Shown here piece after piece: positions 12,244 through 23,149 of a stretch of 64,000 nt of DNA (its first letter is position 1; each line of letters starts with the position of its first letter). The translations under genes and the position numbers were made by a program. The notes under the pieces are model-generated. The model was given only the letters and a program-made list of their open reading frames with translations. It was not told the DNA's origin and ran no database searches. The stretch is from Glomus cerebriforme (taxonomy: Eukaryota > Glomeromycota > Glomeromycetes > Glomerales > Glomeraceae): contig QKYT01000090.1 of assembly GCA_003550305.1 (NCBI GenBank), positions 91,916-155,915 of the forward strand, in the 5' to 3' direction.

Positions 12244-12460
12244 TTATTATGATACTACGCCTCATGAAGAGTTTTTAGCAATAAAAATCTGTTAGGGAAA
12301 ATTTAATATTAAAGCACCTCGATTCATAGATGATATATTTAAATAATGTGTAGATGCAGATTCATCAAAAAACCAACTGTAGGATATTTTATTTTTCATA
12401 TTTATAGAATCTCTAAAAATTGATTTTTATTGAAATTAATATTAATTAGTTCTTAAGGTA
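12244..12460 (+). pseudogene. Kinase gene relic
   Basis: The frame at 12251 reads DTTPHEEFLAIKIC, a stop, then a GKFNIKAPRFIDDIF segment and CVDADSSKKPT. This aligns with residues of the minus-strand kinase at 4302 (HDEFLAIKIC..FNIKVPQFIEDL..CVDADSSKRPN), with a three-codon deletion and two stops. A further piece at about 12404 (SLKIDF after an AG) matches the small third exon of that kinase. The N-lobe and the HPQAxYTSR tail are missing. It is a dead copy of the same subfamily. Confidence 0.7.
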
Positions 12461-14375
12461 AATATTTTAAATTATTAATTTGAAATTTAACTTTAATTTT
12501 TCTTTAAATATAAACGATTTAATAATTCCCATCAAGGATTAAATCACAAAGTTTAGGCAATTGAAATTACAATTGTACTACAATATTGATATTTTAACGA
12601 AACCTTGAAAGCAAGTCATAATCATTTTATTTCTTCACATAACTCATTCCTTTCACACAGAAAGAAAAACAATATTTTCATTAAGAATGTCAGGTACGAT
12701 AAAGTCTTTTATTCTTCTGAATTTCATAATAGTAGAATAAATTTATTTATTTTCACATGCTTTTATTATAATTATTTTTTTTTTTTTATGTGAAAATTTA
12801 AACAGAAGGTCAAGAAAGGTTATAATAAATTATTCTGAACTTTTAGTACCATAGAAACTTGCAAATAGTAAAAGCAGAATTTGGTCGATCATGTATTATC
12901 AAACTATTTTTACTATGACTAAAAAATAAATATATAGAATACATAATGAAGCTCAGAGAGTAAAAAATTACAATTCGTATTTAGTTGTCATTTTTGATCA
13001 CTTATTTATAGTCAAAAACAGTAATTTAAAAAATTATTTAATTTAATAATGGTTGGATTTTATTTTATGATAATTTTACGTAACTATACTATTTTAATAT
13101 TTAAAATTTTCTTATATTATATTCCAAATAACATTAAAATTACTCGATTATAATTATTAAAGACTACATTAAAGCATAGAGAAAAGCAGAACCTTCTTTT
13201 GAGAATTCTTTACAGATTTAATTAAGTAGAAACATTGATCTGGACTAATATATTAGCGTAAACACTTTTTCTTAATATCTCTTTCATAAAAGCTTTGATC
13301 TCTCCAAAGTATATCTTTTCTCATTAAAAATTTCTTTAAAGCGTATCCAGACAGTTAAGATGATACTGTAAATTATAAGAATCGAACCTGCAATCAAAAA
13401 AATATTAATCAAAACTCAAAACGTTAATTATCATCAATGAAATAATTTTTCCTTACCAGAATAATTCCGAAAGAGTTTACAGAAGAATGATAGTGATACC
13501 AGATTTGTTAACACAAAAGGCAAAAAGGAAAGGAATAAAGGTCGTGCAGATATAAAGAATCAAATTTTCTATGTATTAAATACAGATTTAACGGGAGCAC
13601 CATTAAAACATTCATAAAAGATGTCATCAGTGATCCCAATAATAGATCATCTCTCTAGGAAATGATTCCGTTATAATGAATTATCAAGATATTGATAAAG
13701 TTTCCATTTTCGTAATACTTAATACTTAATTACAATCATAACGGATCATTTGATTGTGATGTGCTTTAATTTATTGGAAATTTTTGTGCAATATCAGGAT
13801 ATTTCAAAGCAATATCCATTGGTCCAGCTCGAGTCCATTCTTGTGCGTCATTATCCCTGAAATATATAAATCTCTGTGTTCTAATGCAATTGATGTGTAA
13901 CAAAGGCAGTAATAAATTTTAATTCCATGATTTGTAATGATAGTTTTGATTTAAAAATTCGTCTTGGGTAGAAAGTTTTGACCCAGGATGGGTAACTGGG
14001 AAAATTCAGAGTATTACCTCGTATCTGAATGTACGTTATAGTCTGAAAAAAGGGAATAATCATTCCAACAATTTCATGGTAAAGTAAAACTGAATATTAA
14101 TTATGACTCATAATTAAATGTAAAAATATTAAATTTCTCAAAAAATTTTACACGTAAAATGTGAATTATGCATAGAAAATTTTCAATTTGACGTGTTTAA
14201 AAAAAAATTTAATTCTAATATAACACTAACTATTTTCGAGTCATTTCATGATATGATCGGCAGTTCTAAATTTTTCCCACTACAGTAATAATGATACACC
14301 CGTGTGTAACTCTGTGTAACTTAGCCTCTATTAAAAAGAGTAATTTACGCCCAAATTTTTTATATTTTTAAAATT
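12461..14375. other. Spacer
   Basis: About 1.9 kb. On the minus strand, a piece at about 13858-13770, after a TTTCAG acceptor, reads DNDAQEWTRAGPMDIALK.. and ends in a stop. It could be the last exon of an unrecognised gene, but no convincing upstream exons were found. Nothing else is seen. Confidence 0.35.
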
Positions 14376-15876
14376 ATGTCTGCCAAATTTTTTACAAAAT
14401 TAAGTCAAAATTATATTGAATTATTAAAAGATAATGAATATTATGATATTACAATTGAAGTCGGTGAAGATCCTAATGTAAAAATATTNCGTGCTCATAT
14501 GAATATTTTGTGTTACCGTTCTCCATATTTACGACGAGCTTTGGCTTCCAATAAAAAGAATAACGATAATGTTTTAGCTCATATTAGATTACCAAATATA
14601 TCGCCAGAAATCTTTCAAATTATTTTAGAGTAAGTTAAATTTACAGCAAAACTTATGTTTAATATTTATATTTTAACCAAGTTTTTTTTAATATAGGTAT
14701 ATTTATGGTGGCATACTTTCATTAAATGAGCAAGACATTTCAAACTTTCTTAAAGTTTTAGCTGCCGCAGATAAGCTCTGTCTTCAAGAACTTGTCAATT
14801 ATATACAAAAATATTTAATTGAAAATAAGTCAGATTGGATAGAACAACATTTTGGATTTACTCAACAAATTTATTCACAATCTAATAATTTATNGGAACT
14901 TCAAGAATTTTGTACAAATTTAATGGCTAAATCTCCTGAAAAAATATTTAAATCATTTGATTTTACTTTACTTTCCGAAAAATCTTTAATTTTACTTATT
15001 AAAAAAGATGAGTTACAAATGAAAGAAGTTGAAGTTTGGGAACATGTATTAAAATGGGGTCTTGCACAAAATCCTACTCTCGTTGAGGATCCTAACACTT
15101 GGTCAGATGATGATTTCAAAAANATGAAAAATACTTTACAAAATTGTTTACCTTTGATTAGATTTTTTTGTTTATCATCACCTAAAGAATTCTCACGAAA
15201 AGTTCGTCCATATGAAAAACTCTTAGATCAACAACTTTATAAAGATTTGATAAATTATTATTTGGATCCTGATAGTGTATCATCTGATAAAATTTCACGT
15301 CCTAGAAAAATCATTGATCCGCAAATTATTGATTCGCAAATTGTTGACTCGCAAATTGTTGATTCTAGTATTATTTCAATTATTTTTAGATGGATCGATA
15401 AGAATGATGATGATTTTAAAGAATTGTATTTACCATACAAATTTGAATTATTGTTAAGAGGAAGTCGAGATGGATTTACCCCCAAAAAATTTCATGAATT
15501 ATGTGATGATAAACCCAATACCATTGCATTTATTAAAATAAAAGGAACCGAAGAAATTATTGGCGGTTATAACCCTTTAGAATGGAAATCTAACTCTTCT
15601 TATGGTAAAACTAAGGATAGTTTTATATTTTCTTTTAAAAATAAAGATATTAATAGTGCAATTATTAGTAATGTAGAAAATACAGATTATGCATTAGGGT
15701 TTAACACTAATACTGGTCCATATTTTGGCGAAGATATCGTGATATATTCCTCCAATGAATCTATAGTTTATAATTATAGTTATTATAGAAAAACTCATTA
15801 TAACAGAAAAATAAGAGACAAAACAGGTAAATTTATTATAGAAGATTATGAAGTGTTTCAAATCATAAAGAGATAA
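14376..15876 (+). CDS. BTB-BACK-TLDc protein
   Basis: Exons 14376-14629 and 14697-15876, intron 67 nt, phase 2; 477 aa. The start is the first Met (MSAKFFTKLSQNY). The BTB/POZ domain covers about residues 20-125 (YYDITIEVGEDPN, RAHMNILCYRSPYLRRAL, then YIYGG after the intron). A BACK-like helical region follows (WEHVLKWGLAQNP). The C-terminal TLDc domain starts near residue 305 (SIISIIFRWIDK) and includes FHELCDDKPNTI, IIGGYNPLEW and SFIFSF. BTB-TLDc proteins are strongly expanded in arbuscular mycorrhizal fungi; BTB domains commonly recruit CUL3 ligases, but the role here is unknown. The linker has a 15-bp tandem repeat (about 15313-15363) encoding repeated DSQIV. N bases at 14489, 14894 and 15123 leave residues undefined. 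Confidence 0.93.
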
Positions 15877-16433
15877 ATTTTATATTGTTGTAACTGATAA
15901 ATACATGAATATCGTTATGTTTAATTGAAGCTAGAATCCTCTATTAGTAACATGATAAAAAAAATTATTATTATAAATTAAATATATGCATACAAATCTA
16001 AGGATAATTATTATTGTAATGCAATAAAAAAGGTTTAAATTTTTTCGCTGAAAATATAGTTTATATATATATTTAAATTAACCATTTTTGTATCATTATA
16101 TCTCGCCAAGAGACTTGTTCAAAATGGTATAATATTATGAAAAACAAATATTTTTTATATTATGATTACAATTAACATATATCGAATTATTGTATTTTCA
16201 ACTTCTAAATTAGGATTAATAAAATAATTCTCATAAGATTGAAATTTCATACAAAATTCCTAGATTAATCTCTAATCTCAAGTGGTTTGTATTATGAAAA
16301 ATGAATAGATTGATCATTTGCAAATTAATTCTTTTAAAAAGTTATGGCAATTATTCGACATTTAACTTTTTCTACAACAAACTAATTTGTAGATTTTTAA
16401 TTTAAGCTCAAACTCTCTTTGTAAAAAAAGATT
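15877..16433. other. Spacer
   Basis: 557 nt between the BTB-TLDc gene and its degraded copy. It is A/T-rich, and I see nothing in it. Confidence 0.4.
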
Positions 16434-16585
16434 ATGTAAATTTTTCTGAAATTAAATCAAAATTATATTGAATTATTGAAGGATGATAAATATTAAGATA
16501 ATTACAATTGAATTTGATGAAGACCCTAACATCCTTCATATAAAAATATTTCATGCTTGGTGTTTCGTAAGAATACCCGCTGAAC

Positions 16586-16616
<31 letters not shown>

Positions 16617-17050
16617 ATAACAATGATTCCTCTAGTAACTGCGAGGGAAGCATTTTCCATATTTACGACAAGCTTTAACTCCAAACTGAAAAATAATGAC
16701 AATATCTTGGCTCATATTAACACTCAACTTCATATTTATATTTTTAACTTTAGTTTTTGTAATATCGGTATGGTATTCTATCGTCAAATTTGTGTGACAC
16801 TTCAGGTTTCCCTAAAATTTTGGCTGCACAGATGAGCTCCATCTTGGGACTTGGGAACATATTAAATTGAGATATTGCACAAATACCAATTCCAGATATT
16901 GTTGATAATTTCAAAGTGATAAAATACTTTATTATATTATTACGTTAATCTTTGATTAGAGTTTTTTTGTTTATCATCATCCAAAAAATTCTTACCATAT
17001 TCTAACCTTTTAAATCGCCAACTTTATGAAGATTTGGCATTAATAATAAG
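16434..17050 (+). pseudogene. Degraded BTB gene copy
   Basis: Blocks match the neighbouring intact BTB-TLDc gene in order: the first codons (AAATTAAATCAAAATTATATTGAATTA region), the GAAGACCCTAAC segment, CCATATTTACGACAAGCTTTAACT, AATGACAATATCTTGGCTCATATTA, a piece for LAADELH, TGGGAACATATTAAATTGAG (for WEHVLKWG), and a tail resembling IRFFCLSSPKEF..LYKDL. Internal deletions and stops abound, and the TLDc half is gone. It is a tandem duplicate that has decayed, and it is interrupted at 16568-16651 by 28S rRNA sequence. Confidence 0.75.
16568..16651 (+). pseudogene. 28S rRNA 5'-end fragment inserted in BTB relic
   Basis: The stretch contains the near-universal fungal 28S start: TACCCGCTGAACTTAAGC, CATATCAATAAGCGGAGG, AAAAGAAA, then AACAATGATTCC and CTAGTAACTGCGAG. 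From 16574 the first 43 bases agree with the consensus I know; about four differences follow in the next 33. Only about 84 nt is present. BTB-derived sequence abuts on both sides, so this is an insertion or non-homologous repair patch, not an rRNA gene. Confidence 0.85.
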
Positions 17051-19062
17051 AATTTAAAATAATTTTATTGTTTATAAAATAAAAAAATTTTCAAAAAAAA
17101 GAGAAATAAATAAATTATTAAACTTTTAGTAATAAAACTATTAAGTAATTTTTGTGTTAAAAATAAAAAATTGAAATTTTAAACATTTGATAGCATTTTG
17201 ATTTCAAATTTTAACTATATCAGCAAATTAATTCGTGTAAGTGTAATTCATAATCATTATTTTGCGTGACGGACGCATAAAAATATGAATTATAAAAAAA
17301 AAGAGATTTCATGTGACAACGAAAGAAAGAATAACATTAAAAAATTCTTCAAACTCTTCAGTTTCCTGAAAACTTTAAAACAAAACAAAACTTAACATTT
17401 TATATACGATTAGTTACGAATTTTTGATTGTACTAAAATTGATAATCATAGCAAAATCAATTGATCCATCCTTTAAGAATTTTTTTTTTTAAAAAAAAGG
17501 TAACAAATTGAGTTATGTAATACTGTAATTTAAAATACTCGATATCACAAATAAATAATTATTTAATCACGTGTGTAATATTTTGCTACAACGTTGATCT
17601 TTTTTTAAAAAATATATCTTTTTAAAATTACCAAAAAAAAAAATTTCAACATAACAATTATAGATTTATAATTACGGAAAAGTACAAATTTTCTATTCTT
17701 GAAGGTCGAACGAAAGCAATATTAGAAGCTTTTAATAAAAAGATAGAAAAATCAGAGATCAAACTTTAAGGAAATGATAATGAAATTAAAAATTTCGGCT
17801 TTTAAACATTTAATATATTCTGAAACTGCAGTAAGAGTTTGACAGAAAAGTACAGAAAAAAAATTATAAAGAATTCTTTGAAAATTTTAATGGAAACAAT
17901 GTCAATTCTGGGATGCATCTCAATATGAACTTAATTCCTTTATCGTAGAACAACGAATAAGAAAGATAGTAAAGTATGCAATATTATAATGGAGGAGTTG
18001 TTAATGAGAGTGAAGTGTTCAAAGGATGAGAAACCAAAATACGATACGGTTACCAAAAGGAGATGAAAACATGTTAAAAGTGGTTGATTAACTACTTTAA
18101 TGACAAAGGATGTACAATGGACTAAAAGACGGTTAACAATAGTTTAACGATAAAGTGAACCTACATCAACATCAAACCTTAACGAGAAATTATTTATTAT
18201 ATATAGTAGTATTTTACGTAAATTTGTAACTTTTTTTAATGTATTTTACGTAAAACAAACTATGCTTAAACGAAACTTTTTCGATAAACAAAAGAAAAAC
18301 TTCCTGTGATTATTAAAAAGATTTTCAATTTTAGGATAATAATTTAATAATATTTTTTAATTATAATACGAGGGGAGTAACAAATAATATGTTAATAAGT
18401 ATGTAAAGTCAAAAATAACATTATAAATTCTTTCATTGGACTTTAAGAAAAGGTGTAGATTAGGCAAAAATATGTATACTTTAAGTTCTATAATAAGTAC
18501 ATAAAGTTTGCGCCGTTGTTTATTTCAAAAAAAGCCGAAAATTTTAACGAAGTCATGTGATTAGAAATGATTGGTAAGCGGGTTCATTTTTTGCTTTTCG
18601 GTGGTTATATGCAAATCCTGTCTAATTAAAAATTTTTTTTTTTTGTAATTAAAAAAAAAAATGTATTTCCGAATCATTCGGAATTACGGAATCATGAAAA
18701 GTCTTAATTAGTTAATTATTTAACGAAGTATAATTAGAAATATAATGTTGCGATTGTATTAATTTTATTTTATTCATTGGATATGAAAAAGAATGAAAAC
18801 TTATGTCTAACCGATTCAAGTAATTCTAACCTAACAGCTCATTATTTATTTGTCACACAAAGAAATCAAGCTGACGTAAAGTTTGATTCATTATTTATTA
18901 GATTTCTTTATTTGGTCTCATTATTACAAATTTAGTAAATGTCGGTCCGAAATGTAATAATAAACAAATCATTGGTTGTTAAATGAACCCGAGTCAAATT
19001 TTGTACAATCATAAAAAAAATATATATATATAAGTTAATAAAAAGTTCTTGGGTGTTTTTTT
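17051..19062. other. Spacer
   Basis: About 2 kb of A/T-rich sequence. A small palindrome CCGAATCATTCGG lies near 18669. I recognise no gene or RNA. Confidence 0.4.
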
Positions 19063-19112
19063 TCAAAAAAAAAAAAAAAAAAAAAAATTATTAAAAAAAA
19101 AATTAAAAAAAA

Positions 19113-19149
<37 letters not shown>

Positions 19150-19252
19150 TTAAAAAAAATTTTTTGGTTTTTTTTTTAAAAAAAAAAAAAAAATAAAAAA
19201 ATTATTAAAAAAAAAATTTAAAAAAATTTTTTTTTTTTTAAAAAAAAAAAAA
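19063..19252. repeat. Homopolymeric A/T tract block
   Basis: About 190 nt consisting almost only of A and T runs. The same pattern (A-run, TTATT, A-run, T-run) appears twice, at about 19065-19130 and 19180-19240. It ends directly at the ATG of the MATH-BTB gene. Run lengths may be affected by assembly error. Confidence 0.7.
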
Positions 19253-20461
19253 ATGCAATCTCAAATAAAATTTGATGATAAAGAATTTATTTATACATGG
19301 AGAATAAAAGATTTTCAAGATCATTATAAAGAAATTTCAGAACGTAAAAATGATCATTATATACTTAGTGAAAAATTTTCATCACCAGGACCACATATTA
19401 CTCAAACTAATTTTGATTCTCAAACTTTTATTTATAAATGGCGTTTAAGATTACGTATAAAAGGATGTCGTGATTTAATAAATAATTATTATTATATTTA
19501 TGAAAATAAAAGTAATAATGTTTTATTAAATTTAATTCCTTATAATGATGATTATGATGAAAATCATGAAATTAATTATAAATTTGAAGTTATTAGAAGT
19601 TATCCTGATGATCATATTATATTTCAACAACAACAACAACAAAATGATATGGAAATTTTTGAACAAAAATCATCAGAAAAAAATTTAGGAGATATTATTA
19701 CAATTTTTCCTAATCAAAATATTAATTCTAAAATAGATTTAAGAATTCGAGTTTATATTAAAATTATAGAAAAAAAATCACAAATTACATCAACTCCAAA
19801 ATTATTATTACCACATTTTATAGATTTTTTTGATAATCAATATTTTAGTGATATTAAATTTATATTTGATTGTGGTTCAAATATTAATGTTTCAAAAATT
19901 ATTCTTGTTTCTAGATCTGAATATTTTAAAACAATGTTTAATGGAAAATGGAAAGAATCAAATGAATCAAAAATTTATATTAAAGATACAAAATATAAAA
20001 TTTTTCGTTATTTATTAAAATATCTTTATACAAATGAATTAGATCAAGATTTATCTTTACAAGATCTTAAAGATTTATATATTGAATCTGATTTAAGAGA
20101 TTTACAAGATCTTGGAAATATGGTTTTAATTTCTATTGGTGAAAGAATGAATATAGAAAATTGGGAACAAATTTTAAAATTTGGTTATGAAATTAATCAT
20201 GAAGGAATTAAATATTCTGCTATTTCATTTGGAATTAATAATTGGGAAGAAATTTGTTCAAAGAAACAACATAATTATTTAACTTTAGATAATATTTTAT
20301 CATTAAAATTAATTTTATTTAATTTTGAAAATACTGATAATTATAAAAATAATTTTAGTAATTTTAGTAATTTTAATTATATCAAATTTTTTGAAAATTA
20401 TAGTTATCATTTTCTACTTTTTTTATTCATTCTTTTAGCAATTATTAAATTTTCTATTTGA
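19253..20461 (+). CDS. MATH-BTB protein with C-terminal membrane segment
   Basis: Single-exon gene, 402 aa. The N-terminus (FIYTWRIKDFQDHY..YILSEKFSSPG) has the look of a MATH/TRAF domain, to about residue 165, and includes a short Gln run encoded by CAA repeats near 19625. The BTB domain is at about 195-300 (DIKFIFDCGSNINVSKIILV, SRSEYFKTMFNGKW, IFRYLLKYLYT). A BACK-like helical part follows (WEQILKFGYEI). The order MATH-BTB-BACK is that of SPOP-type CUL3 adaptors. Residues 383-402 are hydrophobic (HFLLFLFILLAIIKF) right at the C-terminus, which suggests a tail-anchored protein; that is unusual for a SPOP-like adaptor. The upstream sequence is an A/T tract with no recognisable promoter. Confidence 0.85.
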   Translation: MQSQIKFDDKEFIYTWRIKDFQDHYKEISERKNDHYILSEKFSSPGPHITQTNFDSQTFIYKWRLRLRIKGCRDLINNYYYIYENKSNNVLLNLIPYNDDYDENHEINYKFEVIRSYPDDHIIFQQQQQQNDMEIFEQKSSEKNLGDIITIFPNQNINSKIDLRIRVYIKIIEKKSQITSTPKLLLPHFIDFFDNQYFSDIKFIFDCGSNINVSKIILVSRSEYFKTMFNGKWKESNESKIYIKDTKYKIFRYLLKYLYTNELDQDLSLQDLKDLYIESDLRDLQDLGNMVLISIGERMNIENWEQILKFGYEINHEGIKYSAISFGINNWEEICSKKQHNYLTLDNILSLKLILFNFENTDNYKNNFSNFSNFNYIKFFENYSYHFLLFLFILLAIIKFSI

Positions 20462-21367
20462 GTTTACATTCGGACAATTTATATTTTACATTTTATTAAA
20501 TATATATACTGTATATATTATCATATGAACAAATAATGACGTAAAATAGTGTTAAATTCATGTGGGCTGACATTGCCCCGTACTGTAATACTAGCTTGGG
20601 TCTTTCCTTATTTATGTAGGATCGCTGACTAAATACAGTACATATTGCTTTTGACCCAATTCACTTTATTTGATGTTGTGGCAATCATGTAATACTGTAT
20701 GTTAGTATGTTGCAAATGGCGTCGTCAACAATCATAAAATCGAATTCCTATTTTTTTAGACGGAAACTTTAAATTGTAAAATTATCTTGATATCGATATA
20801 TATATGTTTTTTATTGGATCTAAATTATATTGTCGAGAGAAAGTAAGATCGACAAAGATAAAATAAATAGTTAATACTAAAATTTATTTGGTAATTAATT
20901 TAACACAATCAAAATTCGATTTTCTATTTTAATTTTTTACCGTTTGAATATTTTCAGATTTCCCAAAGTCTTGACAAACGTAAATTTATTTATCAGATCA
21001 TGTGGTTTTTTCTAGAAATTCAACCAGTCCCTAGCTGCTAAGCCGATTGAAAATTATCATATCAGCCATATAATTCATATAATTGTTTATATGACACGTT
21101 AAAGTTATGCTCTGTTATGATGATGACCAAGGCCAATTTCATTCATAGCCACGAAACTTTATAAATTAGATTCGCAAAAGCCACAAACTTGTTTTTTTTT
21201 ATTAATAAAGCCATTATATAATCTTTTACCAATTTTTTTTACCTTCGTCTTTTTACAAAATGTAATATGTGTTCGTCATTGATAAATTGTAAGCCTCAAT
21301 TGATGAAAAGATATTTCCCCTCTCGCTTTATATTTTTTTTTTATCTAATTAATTTACAAAAGACATA
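20462..21367. other. Spacer
   Basis: About 0.9 kb between the MATH-BTB gene and the four-TM gene. I see no gene; it may hold the promoter of the next gene. Confidence 0.4.
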
Positions 21368-22397
21368 ATGGGTTCTGATACCTGCTGTTGGTAAGTGTTT
21401 TATGTTAATGAACGTAAAAGAATAATTTTTTGTATTTTTATTAAGTTGTTATTTTTATTTTTATTTTCTTAAATTCGATCATAGTATTGAAATACGAGGT
21501 TGCACGATTACTCTTAGCGTCATTAGTTTTGTATGAAATTAAATTCGTTTCAATAAAAAGAGAAAGTTTTAAAGATTTAATATTAACATTGTTTTTTTTT
21601 GTTTAGTTTCTTTACATTTTCTTAGCCATTGCCTTTATAGGTAACCCAGATGGTATGTACATATATTTTAAGATTAAAGCTTTAAATGTTATTAACATAC
21701 ATCGTACTATTTAATTGTTTTATAATTTTTTTTTTCAATGGTGTCACGAAAGTTGTATCTTATGAACTTCCACGCGTACTGACTATATCCCTTGGAGTTT
21801 TTTTCATTATTGTAACATTAATTTCTATATTTGGAATTCTTGGTGCAATTTTAGTAAGTTAATTGATATTTTTTTTGTTCAAAAATACAATGAATTTATT
21901 TTAATAAAACATTTATTATTATTATTATTATTATTTCGTAAAATATTTAAGAGAGCAGCTGGAGGAATCAAAATATTTCAATTTTTATTATGGGGAATTG
22001 TAATAATACACATAATCTTTTTCGTTNTTGTTNTAATTATTACNANACGTGTAAAAAAAGAAGTTGTNGATTTATGTGTTTCTAAATCAACAGAAAATTC
22101 TAATAATAATTTAAATGATGTTTTAACTGATTGTAATAATCGTGAAATACCTAAAATGCTCAAATCTGCTGTTTTAATATTATCTACTTTTATTACGGTA
22201 AGTGAATAACTATTTTTTTTTTTCTAAAAAAAAAAGAAAGATTATTAAATATAAATTTTATTTTTCATTTTTTTTTAAAAAAAAAATAATAATTTTAGAT
22301 ATTTCTCGTCGGAGTGACCACAAGATATTCTGAACAACTTAAATTAAGATATTTTAAAAAAATAATCATGTCACCACAGTTATCCGATAAACAATAA
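21368..22397 (+). CDS. Four-transmembrane protein, six exons
   Basis: Exons 21368-21390, 21485-21530, 21607-21652, 21753-21853, 21952-22197 and 22299-22397; every junction is GT..AG and phases agree, giving 561 nt, 186 aa. No single exon is long enough to stand out, so the gene was found by joining phases. It begins MGSDTCCC. Four hydrophobic stretches are visible: TLSVISFFLYIFLAIAFI (about 16-33), VFFIIVTLISIFGILGAIL (about 53-72), FLLWGIVIIHIIFF (about 83-97) and VLILSTFITIFLVGV (about 145-160). A loop with two Cys lies between TM3 and TM4, and a short basic tail ends the protein. The layout resembles small fungal tetraspan membrane proteins that start with a Cys-rich motif. Function unknown. 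Five N bases lie in exon 5. Confidence 0.75.
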
Positions 22398-23149
22398 TAT
22401 AAAGTTTTTATTATCTTTTTAATATTATTCATGAATTATATATTTTTGTTTTTTCAACCTTTATTTTTTTTAATTTTTTTTTTTTTTTTGTAAATAATTT
22501 GTGATAATAATTTAGTGATGAATATTTGAAAAAAAAAGTATACACAGTATACACGAAAGTAAAATTGATGTAATGCTGGTAAAAACATTCTTAAAAGATT
22601 TAATGAATCAGATAAATAAAATAAAAATATGTTTCTGTATTTCGGTCTCTTCGTTTTCCGAAAATCCCTAAACTGTACATTATGTACGTGTTGTGAAAAT
22701 TGTACTATTTTAAAATGTAAATTTTTATACATCTTTCAAGATCATGTGAACGTAAAAATAATTTTTATTGACTTTTTTGGAATTACCTTAAATTATTGAA
22801 AAAGAATTTAATCTTAATTGAATCAAACCACTTGTTTCGTTTTATTATCATAATAAAAAGTATTTTTTTCACATGCAACAACAGCTAAATACGGATTCGG
22901 ATAACGGATAAAGAATATCCGCGGATTATGTCACTAGATCATTTGCGTTCTAATCCAAAAAATGTTCAAAGTCATTTCCGAATACTCCTTATTTTATATT
23001 CTACACAGAACATCCATTAACCATGTGAAAATAAGTGAAAATCGTATCACTATTTAAAAGAACTTTGGATTATTATATAAAACTCACGAAACTTATTTCT
23101 GAAAAATAATATTTTTTGCTTTCTTTTTATACTAAAACTCATTCAAAAA
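22398..23149. other. Spacer
   Basis: 752 nt, probably the 3' UTR of the four-TM gene and the promoter of the next kinase. I see no other feature. Confidence 0.4.

Noticed and set aside
13770..13858. Minus-strand exon-like piece DNDAQEWTRAGPMDIALK
   Set aside because: Good acceptor and stop, but no upstream exons found and no family recognised; kept only as a note in the spacer entry.
16568..16651. Functional rRNA locus
   Set aside because: Only 84 nt of 28S is present and it is flanked by BTB-derived sequence; no 18S, 5.8S or further 28S nearby.
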